A stretch of 64,000 nt of DNA, taken from the NCBI RefSeq assembly GCF_023515995.1, contig NZ_CP097320.1:1798001-1862000 (forward strand). Direction: 5' to 3'. The notes beneath the pieces were generated by a model. It searched no databases. It worked only from the letters and a program-made list of their open reading frames with translations, and had not been told where the DNA came from. A program made the position numbers and the translations under genes. Shown one piece after another: positions 18,177 through 26,495 of this stretch. The stretch is from Candidatus Mycobacterium methanotrophicum (GTDB taxonomy: Bacteria; Actinomycetota; Actinomycetes; Mycobacteriales; Mycobacteriaceae). The stretch's first letter is position 1; every line of letters starts with the position of its first letter.

Positions 18177-19616
18177 ATGCCGAGTCCCACCGCCACCTCG
18201 CCGCAAGTAGCCGTCAACGACATTGGCTCGAGCGAGGATTTTCTCGCCGCGATCGATAAAACAATCAAGTACTTCAACGATGGCGACATCGTCGAAGGGA
18301 CAGTCGTCAAAGTGGACCGGGACGAGGTCCTGCTCGACATCGGCTACAAGACCGAAGGGGTCATCCCCTCCCGCGAACTGTCCATCAAGCACGACGTCGA
18401 TCCCAACGAGGTCGTTTCCGTGGGTGATGAGGTCGAGGCCCTGGTTCTCACCAAGGAGGATAAAGAGGGCCGGCTGATCCTGTCCAAGAAGCGCGCCCAG
18501 TACGAGCGCGCCTGGGGGACCATCGAAGAGCTGAAGGAGAAGGACGAGGCCGTCAAGGGCACCGTCATCGAGGTCGTCAAGGGCGGCCTGATCCTCGACA
18601 TCGGGCTGCGCGGCTTCCTGCCCGCCTCGCTGGTCGAGATGCGCCGGGTCCGCGATCTGCAGCCCTACATCGGCAAGGAGATCGAAGCCAAGATCATCGA
18701 GCTGGACAAGAACCGCAACAACGTGGTGCTGTCCCGCCGGGCCTGGCTCGAGCAGACCCAGTCGGAGGTGCGCAGCGAGTTCCTCAACCAGCTGCAGAAG
18801 GGCGCCATCCGCAAGGGTGTGGTGTCCTCGATCGTCAACTTCGGCGCGTTCGTCGACCTCGGCGGTGTCGACGGTCTGGTGCATGTCTCCGAGCTGAGTT
18901 GGAAGCACATCGACCACCCGTCCGAGGTGGTTCAGGTCGGCGACGAGGTCACTGTCGAGGTGCTCGACGTCGACATGGATCGCGAGCGGGTTTCGTTGTC
19001 GCTCAAGGCCACTCAGGAAGACCCGTGGCGGCACTTCGCCCGCACCCATGCCATCGGCCAGGTCGTGCCGGGCAAGGTCACCAAGCTCGTTCCGTTCGGC
19101 GCGTTCGTGCGCGTCGAGGAGGGCATCGAAGGGCTGGTGCACATCTCCGAGCTGGCCGAGCGGCACGTCGAGGTTCCCGACCAGGTGGTCGCCGGCGGCG
19201 ACGACGCGATGGTCAAGGTCATCGACATCGACCTGGAGCGCCGCCGCATCTCGCTGAGCCTCAAGCAGGCCAACGAGGACTACACCGAGGAGTTCGACCC
19301 GGCCAAGTACGGCATGGCCGACAGCTACGACGAGCAGGGCAGCTACATCTTCCCGGAGGGTTTCGACCCCGAAACCAACGAATGGCTCGAAGGTTTCGAC
19401 GCGCAGCGCACCGAATGGGAAGCCCGCTACGCCGAGGCCGAGCGCCGGCACAAGATGCACACGGCGCAGATGGAGAAGTTCGCTGCAGCCGATGCTGCCG
19501 CGGCCGAGCGGCCGCAGGCCAATGGCCCGGCAGGTGAGGAGCAGCAAAGTGGCGGCTCGCTGGCCAGCGACGCGCAACTCGCCGCGCTGCGGGAGAAGCT
19601 CGCCGGCAGCGCCTAA
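18177..19616 (+). CDS. rpsA: 30S ribosomal protein S1
   Basis: 479 residues, the mycobacterial length. Four S1 RNA-binding domains are visible at roughly 35-105, 120-188, 205-275 and 290-362. Typical repeats are GDIVEGTVVKVDRDEVLLDIGYKTEG, KGGLILDIGLRGFLPASLV, NFGAFVDLGGVDGLVHVSELS and PFGAFVRVEEGIEGLVHISELA. A charged, low-complexity C-terminus follows. S1 recruits mRNA to the 30S subunit. The ATG at 18177 gives MPSPTATSPQVAVNDIGS. coaE follows after 8 bases. Confidence 0.96.
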   Translation: MPSPTATSPQVAVNDIGSSEDFLAAIDKTIKYFNDGDIVEGTVVKVDRDEVLLDIGYKTEGVIPSRELSIKHDVDPNEVVSVGDEVEALVLTKEDKEGRLILSKKRAQYERAWGTIEELKEKDEAVKGTVIEVVKGGLILDIGLRGFLPASLVEMRRVRDLQPYIGKEIEAKIIELDKNRNNVVLSRRAWLEQTQSEVRSEFLNQLQKGAIRKGVVSSIVNFGAFVDLGGVDGLVHVSELSWKHIDHPSEVVQVGDEVTVEVLDVDMDRERVSLSLKATQEDPWRHFARTHAIGQVVPGKVTKLVPFGAFVRVEEGIEGLVHISELAERHVEVPDQVVAGGDDAMVKVIDIDLERRRISLSLKQANEDYTEEFDPAKYGMADSYDEQGSYIFPEGFDPETNEWLEGFDAQRTEWEARYAEAERRHKMHTAQMEKFAAADAAAAERPQANGPAGEEQQSGGSLASDAQLAALREKLAGSA

Positions 19617-19624
19617 CGCCAGGC

Positions 19625-20854
19625 ATGCTTCGCATCGGGCTGACCGGCGGTATCGGCGCCGGTAAGTCGGCGGTGTCGGCCACGTTTTCGCAGTGCGGCG
19701 GGGTCATTGTCGACGGTGACGTGATCGCCCGCGAGGTAGTAGAGCCCGGCACCGAAGGGTTGGCCGCGCTCGTCGAGGCGTTCGGCGACGACATTCTGCT
19801 GCCCGACGGTGCACTGAATCGTCCGGCGTTGGCCGCCAAGGCATTCAGCAGCGACGAGACCCGCACGACCCTCAACGGAATCGTTCATCCGCTGGTGGGT
19901 AAGCGTCGCGCCCAGCTGATCGCCGCCGTACCGGAAGGCTCGGTTGCGGTGGAAGACATTCCGCTGCTGGTGGAGTCCGGGATGGCGCCGTTTTTCCCGT
20001 TGGTCGTCGTGGTGTACGCCGACGCGGAGCTGCGGGTGGCACGCCTGGTCGAACAGCGCGGCATGGCTGAAGACGACGCCCGCGCCCGCATCGCCGCGCA
20101 GGCTTCCGACGACCAGCGTCGCGCCGTCGCGGATGTCTGGCTGGACAATTCGAGCACCCCGGAGGCGTTGACCGAGCGTGCTCGCGAGGTGTGGGAGCAC
20201 CGCATCAAGCCGTTCGCCGCCAATCTCAGCGAGGGCCAAGTTGTTCGCTCACCTGTCCGCCTGGTGCCCGCCGACCCGGCGTGGCCCGACCAGGCTGCGC
20301 GCATCCTCGCCCGCATCAGGACCGCGTGTGGGGCAAAGGCGTTGCGCGTCGACCATATCGGGTCCACCGCGGTTCCGCGACTGGACGCGAAGGACACCAT
20401 CGACATTCAGGTCACCGTCGAATCCCTCGCGGTGGCAGACGAACTCGCCGCGGCGCTGCTGGCTGTGGGTTATCCGCGCATCGAACACATCACTGCCGAC
20501 GTCGCCAAACCCGGCGCCCGCAGCACCGACCAGCGCTACGACCACAATCGTGATCCAATGTTGTGGCACAAGCGAATTCATGGGTCAGCTGATCCCGGCC
20601 GGCCCACAAATGTGCATCTGAGGGTAGATGGCTGGCCCGACCAGCAATTCGCGTTGCTGTTCGTCGACTGGCTCAAAGCCAATCCCGAAGTCCGCGACGA
20701 GTACCTGGCGGTCAAGCGACGTGCGGAGCAGGCGGCATCTCCGGGCGGAGACATCGAACGCTATCTGGCCGTCAAGGAACCATGGTTCTCCGAGGCATAC
20801 GGGCGGGCGTGGGACTGGGCGGACGGCTCAGGTTGGCGGCCCGAAACGCCCTAG
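19625..20854 (+). CDS. coaE: Dephospho-CoA kinase fused to a GrpB/UPF0157 domain
   Basis: Last step of coenzyme A synthesis, ATP-dependent phosphorylation of dephospho-CoA. Residues 1-200 are the kinase with P-loop GLTGGIGAGKSAVSATF, VDGDVIAREVVEPG and VEDIPLLVESG. Residues 215-400 are a GrpB-like UPF0157 domain (VDHIGSTAVPRLDAKDTIDIQV, HLRVDGWPDQQFALLFVDWL), a nucleotidyltransferase-fold family of unclear role. The fusion is normal for mycobacteria, where the extra domain is thought to help folding or activity. It starts 8 bases after rpsA, suggesting co-transcription. Confidence 0.93.
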   Translation: MLRIGLTGGIGAGKSAVSATFSQCGGVIVDGDVIAREVVEPGTEGLAALVEAFGDDILLPDGALNRPALAAKAFSSDETRTTLNGIVHPLVGKRRAQLIAAVPEGSVAVEDIPLLVESGMAPFFPLVVVVYADAELRVARLVEQRGMAEDDARARIAAQASDDQRRAVADVWLDNSSTPEALTERAREVWEHRIKPFAANLSEGQVVRSPVRLVPADPAWPDQAARILARIRTACGAKALRVDHIGSTAVPRLDAKDTIDIQVTVESLAVADELAAALLAVGYPRIEHITADVAKPGARSTDQRYDHNRDPMLWHKRIHGSADPGRPTNVHLRVDGWPDQQFALLFVDWLKANPEVRDEYLAVKRRAEQAASPGGDIERYLAVKEPWFSEAYGRAWDWADGSGWRPETP

Positions 20855-20863
20855 ACCTTAGCC

Positions 20864-21140
20864 TTAGGGATTGGGGAGCGGGGCGCCGCAGGGCAGCACG
20901 CCGTTCAGCGGATCGGTGCTGCCCGGCGTCGGCCGGACGAACTGATCGACTTGGGTGGCGACGTTTCCGTCCACGTCGATCTCGCAGTGCACCTTCGCCG
21001 CATCAGGCCACGGGATCGACACTTGCATCCCGGCTTGCTTGGGACAGATCGGACCGCGCGGTTGCGGGAGTTAGCTGCGAGCTGATCACAGCGCCGGTCG
21101 ACGCGGCGATTGCGATCCGTCTGCACATCGCAGAGCCCAT
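20864..21140 (-). pseudogene. Broken gene for a small secreted protein
   Basis: From the ATG at 21140 (or 21128) one frame encodes a signal-peptide-like start, CRRIAIAASTGAVISSQ, ending in an ATAR cleavage-like site. The mature-looking part, CPKQAGMQVSIPWPDAAKV through VLPCGAPLPNP with two or three cysteines, is in a different frame and stops at TAA 20864. This implies one frameshift near 21055. The protein is not recognised. Alternatively the second frame alone is part of another small secreted protein. Confidence 0.4.
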
Positions 21141-21343
21141 AGCCGCAAAGATTACCGCCCTTCGTTATCTGACGACGCCATGTTGCCCGCGGTCGTCAAT
21201 CCGGTTGGCAGTGCAGGCAACCTTTGCCTGACGAATCTGGCTGCCCGGTAGCGGGCCTGCCAGCTCACGCCGAAATCCTTCCACGTCAGGCAGCTCAGGC
21301 ACGAAATCTCGCCACCCGTTTTATCGGGCGTCTACGGTGGGCG

Positions 21344-22342
21344 TCAGCGGGTCTCCCGTACTACTTCGGCAGCCTCCTTGTCGGTGCGCAGTCCCTGGTA
21401 GCGGGGGTGGCGCAGCTTGCCGTCGCGGGTCCACTCGGTGAAGCCGATCTGGGCGACCAGCTCCGGGTGCACCCACCGGGCCCCGGCAACGTGGCGCAGC
21501 CCGCGGGTGAACGGCGGCGCGTCTTGTTCGACCGCCGACAGTCGGTTGTGCAGGCTGCGCAGCGTGGCTTCGTCGAAGCCCGTTCCCACCTTGCCGGCGT
21601 AGACCAGGTCGCGGCCGTCGTAGTAGCCGAGCAGCAGCGCACCCAACTCCACCCGGCTGCCTTTGGGAGCGGTGTAACCGCCGACGACGAACTCCTGGTC
21701 GCGGACGCACTTGAATTTCAGCCAGTTCGGCGAGCGGCGGCCGTCATACTTCGAGTCGGCCAGTTTGGCAATCACCCCTTCGTCGCCCCGCTGGCACGCG
21801 GCTCGATAGGCGGCTATGCCGTCTTCGACGCGGTGCGGGGTGTTGCGGAGCGGACCGCTGAATTGAATAGCGCTGCGCAGCAAACGTTTGCGCCAGGTCA
21901 GCGAAATGTCGATGGTGGACGCGCCATCCAGGTGCAGCAGGTCGAACAGGTAGTAATAGACGCGCACCGGTGACTTCCGCGCCACCGCCGGGTTAGTGAT
22001 GCCCAGGCGGCCCTGCAGCCGGGCGAAGCTGGTGCGCCGCCCAACGAATGCCACCACCTCGCCGTCCAGCACGAACCGCGAAGTGCTCTGCGCGGCGAGC
22101 GCATCGACCAGTTCCGGGTAAGTTCCGTTGAGCGACAGGCAGTTTCGCGACAATAGCCGCACTCGGTCACCGTCGCGAAACGCCAGAGCGCGCATCCCAT
22201 CGAACTTGCGCTCGAAGATCCAGCCGGGATCGGAGAATCGCTTTTCGGTCAAGGTGGCCAGGGTGGGAGCTCGCCAGTCTGGCACCGGCTCGTCGCGCAG
22301 CGCCGCACGGAGGAAGTCGGGCAGGCCGGCGAGGTCGGTCAT
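21344..22342 (-). CDS. ATP-dependent DNA ligase, LigD-ligase-domain type
   Basis: 332 residues. The nucleotidyltransferase motifs are in order: adenylation lysine in FERKFDGMRAL (about residue 45), SRNCLSLN, FVLDGEVVAFVG, YYLFDLLHLDG, GDEGVIAKL and NWLKFKCVRDQEFVVGGYT, followed by an OB fold (LGALLLGYYDGRDLVYAGKVGTGF). It resembles the ligase module of LigD rather than LigB, but stands alone, without polymerase or phosphoesterase domains. Its start overlaps the stop of the upstream phosphoesterase gene by 4 bases (ATGA), so the two are surely co-translated. A role in end joining is inferred. Confidence 0.85.
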   Translation of the reverse strand: MTDLAGLPDFLRAALRDEPVPDWRAPTLATLTEKRFSDPGWIFERKFDGMRALAFRDGDRVRLLSRNCLSLNGTYPELVDALAAQSTSRFVLDGEVVAFVGRRTSFARLQGRLGITNPAVARKSPVRVYYYLFDLLHLDGASTIDISLTWRKRLLRSAIQFSGPLRNTPHRVEDGIAAYRAACQRGDEGVIAKLADSKYDGRRSPNWLKFKCVRDQEFVVGGYTAPKGSRVELGALLLGYYDGRDLVYAGKVGTGFDEATLRSLHNRLSAVEQDAPPFTRGLRHVAGARWVHPELVAQIGFTEWTRDGKLRHPRYQGLRTDKEAAEVVRETR

Positions 22343-22860
22343 GACAACTCGTCGAGCGTGCGGCCGGTCAGCACCGACTCCGGCTCGGTTCGGACCGGAT
22401 TCCGCCGGGCGGTGTCGTCAGAGGCCTCGGCGTCTCGGCGCTTCATCAGCAGCCACGTCTCGTTTTTGCCCTCCCGGATCCGGGTCAGTGCATAACCGCC
22501 GTGCAGCTTTTCGCCGTACAACCGAAATGACAGATGACCACGACCGAGACAGGTGGTCATTTGGTGTTCGGTCCGGTTGGAGTAAGTGCCGCAGTCCCAG
22601 ACAACGACGCTGCCGGCGCCGCACTCGCCGTCCGGAATCACGCCCTCGAACTCCGCGTAGTCCAACGGGCGGTCCTCGGTGCGGCGTGCCATTCGGCTGT
22701 CCGTCGGTTTCGTCGAAGGCCCGCTCGGAATCACCCAGGACGCCAGGGCGCCGTCGATCTGAAGGCGAAAGTGGTAGTGGTCGCTGCCGGCCACGTGGTG
22801 CTGGACGATGAAACGCGGCCCCGGACTGCGGGCTGGCCGCCGCCTGTGTCGATAACCCAT
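22339..22860 (-). CDS. DNA ligase D-type 3'-phosphoesterase domain protein
   Basis: About 173 residues from the ATG at 22860. The LigD PE signature is clear: FIVQHHVAGSDHYHFRLQIDG with its metal-binding histidines and RxD, SWVIPSGPS, RPLDYAEFEGVIPDG, GAGSVVVWDCGTY and LHGGYALTRI. This module trims 3' ends (removes 3'-phosphate and 3'-ribonucleotides) before ligation. It is a free protein here, directly upstream of and overlapping the ligase gene, so the pair reads as a two-subunit split of LigD functions. GECG replaces the usual GEYG. Confidence 0.8.
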   Translation of the reverse strand: MGYRHRRRPARSPGPRFIVQHHVAGSDHYHFRLQIDGALASWVIPSGPSTKPTDSRMARRTEDRPLDYAEFEGVIPDGECGAGSVVVWDCGTYSNRTEHQMTTCLGRGHLSFRLYGEKLHGGYALTRIREGKNETWLLMKRRDAEASDDTARRNPVRTEPESVLTGRTLDELS

Positions 22861-22912
22861 CCCTGGCAAGTACCCGCACGCACCGGACCGGGAAACTGCA
22901 TGGCGAGTGTGA

Positions 22913-23362
22913 TCACCGCGTGGACGCTGCACGCCAGGTGACGTCCATTCCCTCAGCGGCGAGCCAACGCGGTAGGTCGTAGCCGTGGCTGGACAGTCCA
23001 TCGACGGCGGCAACCGCCCGGCGCACCGCCTGCTCGCCGACCTCGGGAGTCAACAGGCCGTGCCGCACCGCCTGGAGCAACTCGTCGACGTCGGCCAAAT
23101 CCACCCCGGCGCTGGTGCGAACCTCGAGATCGAGGTAATGGTCTTCAGAACGCCACACGGCCGCACCGGGAGTGTATTCGCCGACGTCGAGGTAGTAGTC
23201 ATGGTCGCGTTCGTGGCCGGGGTTGAAGTGAAAGGTGGTCGCGCGCAGGCCCAGCGACGGCAGCAGCCACGACTCGAGGTAGTGGAACTGTGCCCGGCCC
23301 GGCGTAGGGCGGGCCACGTATAGGCCCCACGGACGCACGATGTACTCATCGACCGCCCGCAC
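22913..23362 (-). CDS. DUF402 family protein, Rv1632c-like
   Basis: 149 residues from the GTG at 23362. DUF402 features include YIVRPWGLYVARPTPGRAQ, WLLPSLGLRATTFHFNPGHE and the Asp/Glu-rich YYLDVGEYTPG and EDHYLDLEVRT, a metal-binding phosphatase-like fold. Coding-like sequence in the same frame (HPPKHETFDIDARTNTDPK) continues about 60 bases upstream without an obvious start codon. The natural start may therefore have been lost or lie at a near-cognate codon. It is followed by the PE-ligase pair after 52 bases. Confidence 0.7.
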   Translation of the reverse strand: MRAVDEYIVRPWGLYVARPTPGRAQFHYLESWLLPSLGLRATTFHFNPGHERDHDYYLDVGEYTPGAAVWRSEDHYLDLEVRTSAGVDLADVDELLQAVRHGLLTPEVGEQAVRRAVAAVDGLSSHGYDLPRWLAAEGMDVTWRAASTR

Positions 23363-23446
23363 GATTCCTTTCGGATCGGTATTGGTGCGCGCGTCGATGT
23401 CAAACGTCTCGTGCTTGGGCGGATGGATGACGTCACCTGACCGGGA

Positions 23447-26068
23447 TCAACGGCGGAGCCGGATCTTCCAGCGCACGAAGCCGGCGTAGAACACGGCCAG
23501 CACGGCCAGCATGCCCATGTCGAACAACCAGATTTCCGGCGCGTGCTGCCAGAACCGGTCTTGCGGGAGCAGCGAACCGGGCACCAGATGCCGGACGTCG
23601 ACCGTCGACGAAGCCGCGGCATAGCCCCAGCGCGCCGGCATCAGCCAGGACAGCTGGTTGAGCCCCAGCCGGCCGGTCACCGGGACCATCCCGCCGCACA
23701 ACACCAGTTGGGCCATCACCGCCACCACGAACAGCGGCATGATTTGCTCGGTGGACCGAACCAACGACGAAATGGCCAGACCGAGGATCGCCGAGGCGAC
23801 ACACGTCGCGGCGACGGTCGTGAACAGCTCGACGGTGGCGGTCACGCCTGAATGCCCCATCAGCACCGCCCCGCGGGTCGGAGCGCCCTTACCGGTCACC
23901 ACGATCGCGGTGACGATCGCCGACTGCAGAACGGCGAACCCGCAAAACACCGCGGTCTTGGCGAGCAGGTAGGCCGTCGTCGACAAACCGACGGCTTGTT
24001 CGCGTTGAAACACGGGCCGCTCGCCGACCAGGTCGCGGATCGTCAGCGCGGTGCCCATGAAGGCCGCCGCCGGCAGCAACAGCGCCAATATCTGCGCCGA
24101 TTCGTCCGGGGTGTCAGCGCGCAGCCCGGGGATGCCGAATCCGCTCGAGCCGGGAACGGTCAGCGACAGCGCACCCAGGATGAACGGCAACAGTGCCAGG
24201 AAGACGAAGTAGGCGCGGTCGGCGACGACCAGCCGCACCTGCCGGCGGGCGATCGTGGAAATTTGGCGTCGCACGCTGGTGTGGACGGGTTCGCCCAGGT
24301 CCGCGGGCTGGTCGGCCGCCGCCGGCGGCGGCTGTTGGCCTCGCTCGAGGAACCGGCGGTTGGCTTCTTCGGGGTCGGCGCCCACCTGGCCGAAAATCTT
24401 GGCCCAGTTGGTGGTGCCCATCGCATCACCGATCTGGTCCGGCGGGCCGCAGTACGCCGTCTTGCCGCCCGGGGCCACCAACAGCAGCTGGTCGCAGGTG
24501 TCGAGGTAGGACAGCATGTGCGTCACCACAATCACCACCCGGCCGGCATCGGCCAGTTGGCGCAGCATCGTCATGACCTGGTGGTCCAGCGCCGGGTCCA
24601 GACCCGACGTCGGCTCGTCCAGGATCAACAGGGACGGGCCGGTGAGCAGCTCGAGTGCGACCGAGGCCCGTTTGCGCTGACCGCCGGACAGCTTGTCGAC
24701 CCGGGTATCGGCGTGTTTGGTCAAGTCGAGTTCGTCGAGTACCTGGGCGACCACCTTGGCGCGGTCAGCCTTGGTGGTGTCGGGCGGCAGCCGCAGCTCG
24801 GCGGCGTAGCCCAGCGCCTGGTTGACCGTGAGCTGGCGGTGCACGACGTCGTCCTGGGGAACCATGCCGATCCTGCTGCGCAGCGATGCGTATTCGGCGT
24901 GGACGTCGTGGCCCTCGAAGGTGACCGAGCCGGAGCTCGGTGTGGTGTAGCCGGCGATCAACCGGGCCAGCGTGCTCTTTCCGGCACCTGACCCGCCGAT
25001 GACGGCGGTCAGCGTCCCGGGACGCGCGGTCACCGAGATGTTGTCCAGCAGTTGTTTGCCGTTGTCGACGATGTAGTCGACGCCGCGGACCTCCAAGCCG
25101 CCGGTGCGTGTCGCGGTTTCGGTTTCGCTGCGCGCAACCAGCAGGCCACCGCGCAGGACCAGGTCGACGTTTCCGATAGTGACGACATCACCTTCGGTCA
25201 AGATCGCGGAGCCGACCCGGGTGCCGTTGACGAATGTCCCGTTGATGCTGCGGTCCTGAATCTCGGTGCCCAGCGGCGTGAGAACCAACGCCGCATGGTG
25301 GCGGGAGGCCAGCACGTCGGGGATCACGATGTCGTTGTCGCTGGCCCGACCGATTGTCACCGACCCGGCCAGTTTCGCGGGCGGCGCCGATCGCTGCGAC
25401 AGGAACTTCACAAACCTCGTCGCGAGATTGGAGACCTCGCCCGGCCGCGCGCCGACGACGGTCAGCTCGTTGGGCGCCACAAGATCCCGCGGCGGCGCCG
25501 AGCCCGCGTTGACCACCGTTGTCCCGGCGGGCGGCGGACCCGGCGGTGGTGTCCGTACGTGCACGTCGGTCGGACTGTCGTGTGTCGATGGGTGCGATAC
25601 GTTTCGCGCATGCGGAGCCGGATGCCGTCGTGGCGTAGGCGATTGGGCGGACCCGGGCGCGCGGGGGCGCCTGGGCGGGTTAGCGGTCGACCATGAGACG
25701 GTGGACGGCCCGGTGTTCCGCGGCGGCCCGCCCTGCGGCGGTCGGTCTGCGCGCCCGCGGTGCTGTCCGACCTCGAAGCTCAGCTGCGGTCCGCCGGCAT
25801 TGCCGACGTTGATGCTTTGCCCGTCGCGGACGTCGATCACCGGCGTGCGGTACCCGTTGACGAAGGTTCCGTTGACGGAGCCGTTGTCGATCGCGAGCCA
25901 TTTGCCGTGCTCGAAACGCAGAATCAGGTGTTCGCGGGAAATCCGCGGGTCGGCGATACGGACGTCGGCATCCACGTCGCGCCCGACGACCACGTCTTGG
26001 CCGGCCGCGAACGTGTGTTGAGACCCGTCGTGCCAAATGGTCAGCATGGGCGGGGCTGGTCGGCTCAC
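23447..26068 (-). CDS. ABC exporter with two FHA domains, Rv1747-like
   Basis: About 873 residues from the GTG at 26068. FHA domain 1 at about 25-95 (RISREHLILRF, GSVNGTFVNG), a Pro-rich linker (about 110-195), FHA domain 2 at about 225-300 (LASRHHAALVL, SINGTFVNGTR). The ATPase follows with Walker A IGGSGAGKSTLARL, signature LSGGQRKRASVAL and Walker B LLILDEPTSGLD, then a six-helix ABC2 permease at the C-terminus. FHA domains bind phospho-threonine. In M. tuberculosis Rv1747 is a substrate of the neighbouring kinase PknF and influences lipo-oligosaccharide or PIM export. Here a PknF-like kinase gene lies divergently, 427 bases away. Confidence 0.88.
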   Translation of the reverse strand: MSRPAPPMLTIWHDGSQHTFAAGQDVVVGRDVDADVRIADPRISREHLILRFEHGKWLAIDNGSVNGTFVNGYRTPVIDVRDGQSINVGNAGGPQLSFEVGQHRGRADRPPQGGPPRNTGPSTVSWSTANPPRRPRAPGSAQSPTPRRHPAPHARNVSHPSTHDSPTDVHVRTPPPGPPPAGTTVVNAGSAPPRDLVAPNELTVVGARPGEVSNLATRFVKFLSQRSAPPAKLAGSVTIGRASDNDIVIPDVLASRHHAALVLTPLGTEIQDRSINGTFVNGTRVGSAILTEGDVVTIGNVDLVLRGGLLVARSETETATRTGGLEVRGVDYIVDNGKQLLDNISVTARPGTLTAVIGGSGAGKSTLARLIAGYTTPSSGSVTFEGHDVHAEYASLRSRIGMVPQDDVVHRQLTVNQALGYAAELRLPPDTTKADRAKVVAQVLDELDLTKHADTRVDKLSGGQRKRASVALELLTGPSLLILDEPTSGLDPALDHQVMTMLRQLADAGRVVIVVTHMLSYLDTCDQLLLVAPGGKTAYCGPPDQIGDAMGTTNWAKIFGQVGADPEEANRRFLERGQQPPPAAADQPADLGEPVHTSVRRQISTIARRQVRLVVADRAYFVFLALLPFILGALSLTVPGSSGFGIPGLRADTPDESAQILALLLPAAAFMGTALTIRDLVGERPVFQREQAVGLSTTAYLLAKTAVFCGFAVLQSAIVTAIVVTGKGAPTRGAVLMGHSGVTATVELFTTVAATCVASAILGLAISSLVRSTEQIMPLFVVAVMAQLVLCGGMVPVTGRLGLNQLSWLMPARWGYAAASSTVDVRHLVPGSLLPQDRFWQHAPEIWLFDMGMLAVLAVFYAGFVRWKIRLRR

Positions 26069-26495
26069 TACATCAGTATCGGCTGCGACGCGGCGGGCAT
26101 CCACCGCCCCAGCTGTGACTTCGCTATGTTTCGTTCGCAGAGCAGACGCCGATTCATAGCGGTTTCATAAGTGGCGCCAACCCGGGCAACGGCCTCGACG
26201 GGCATGATGCCGAGAGTGAGCAAACTGCGTCCGATTGCGCCGAGACTGAAAGCGTCTGGTGTACAAGCCTTTCCGCGTTACCGTTGACCGGGTTGGCGCC
26301 GCTGCGCGCAGCGTGCGGATATGAGGGGGTGACGGGCAATTGAATGAGGAGACGAACAACACCCAACGCTGGGATGTCGATCAGCGCCCGGTGAGCGCTC
26401 AGCAGCGAGCGCGTGACGCGCCGAGGCGGGGATATCAATCGGTTCCGCATCTGGCGCTCACGCAGCTGTTGCATCGAGTGCCGCTGATCAGATCG
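26069..26495. promoter_or_regulatory. Divergent intergenic region between FHA-ABC and kinase genes
   Basis: A stretch of about 430 bases without a convincing gene separates the two divergent genes, so promoters for both must lie here unless the kinase starts upstream of 26496. An in-frame TTG at 26340, preceded by gaggggg at 26322-26328, is an alternative kinase start. No palindrome or clear -10/-35 pair was recognised with confidence. Confidence 0.35.

Noticed and set aside
23852..24991. 379-codon plus-strand frame opposite the FHA-ABC gene
   Set aside because: Antisense shadow: the minus strand carries complete Walker, signature and FHA motifs.
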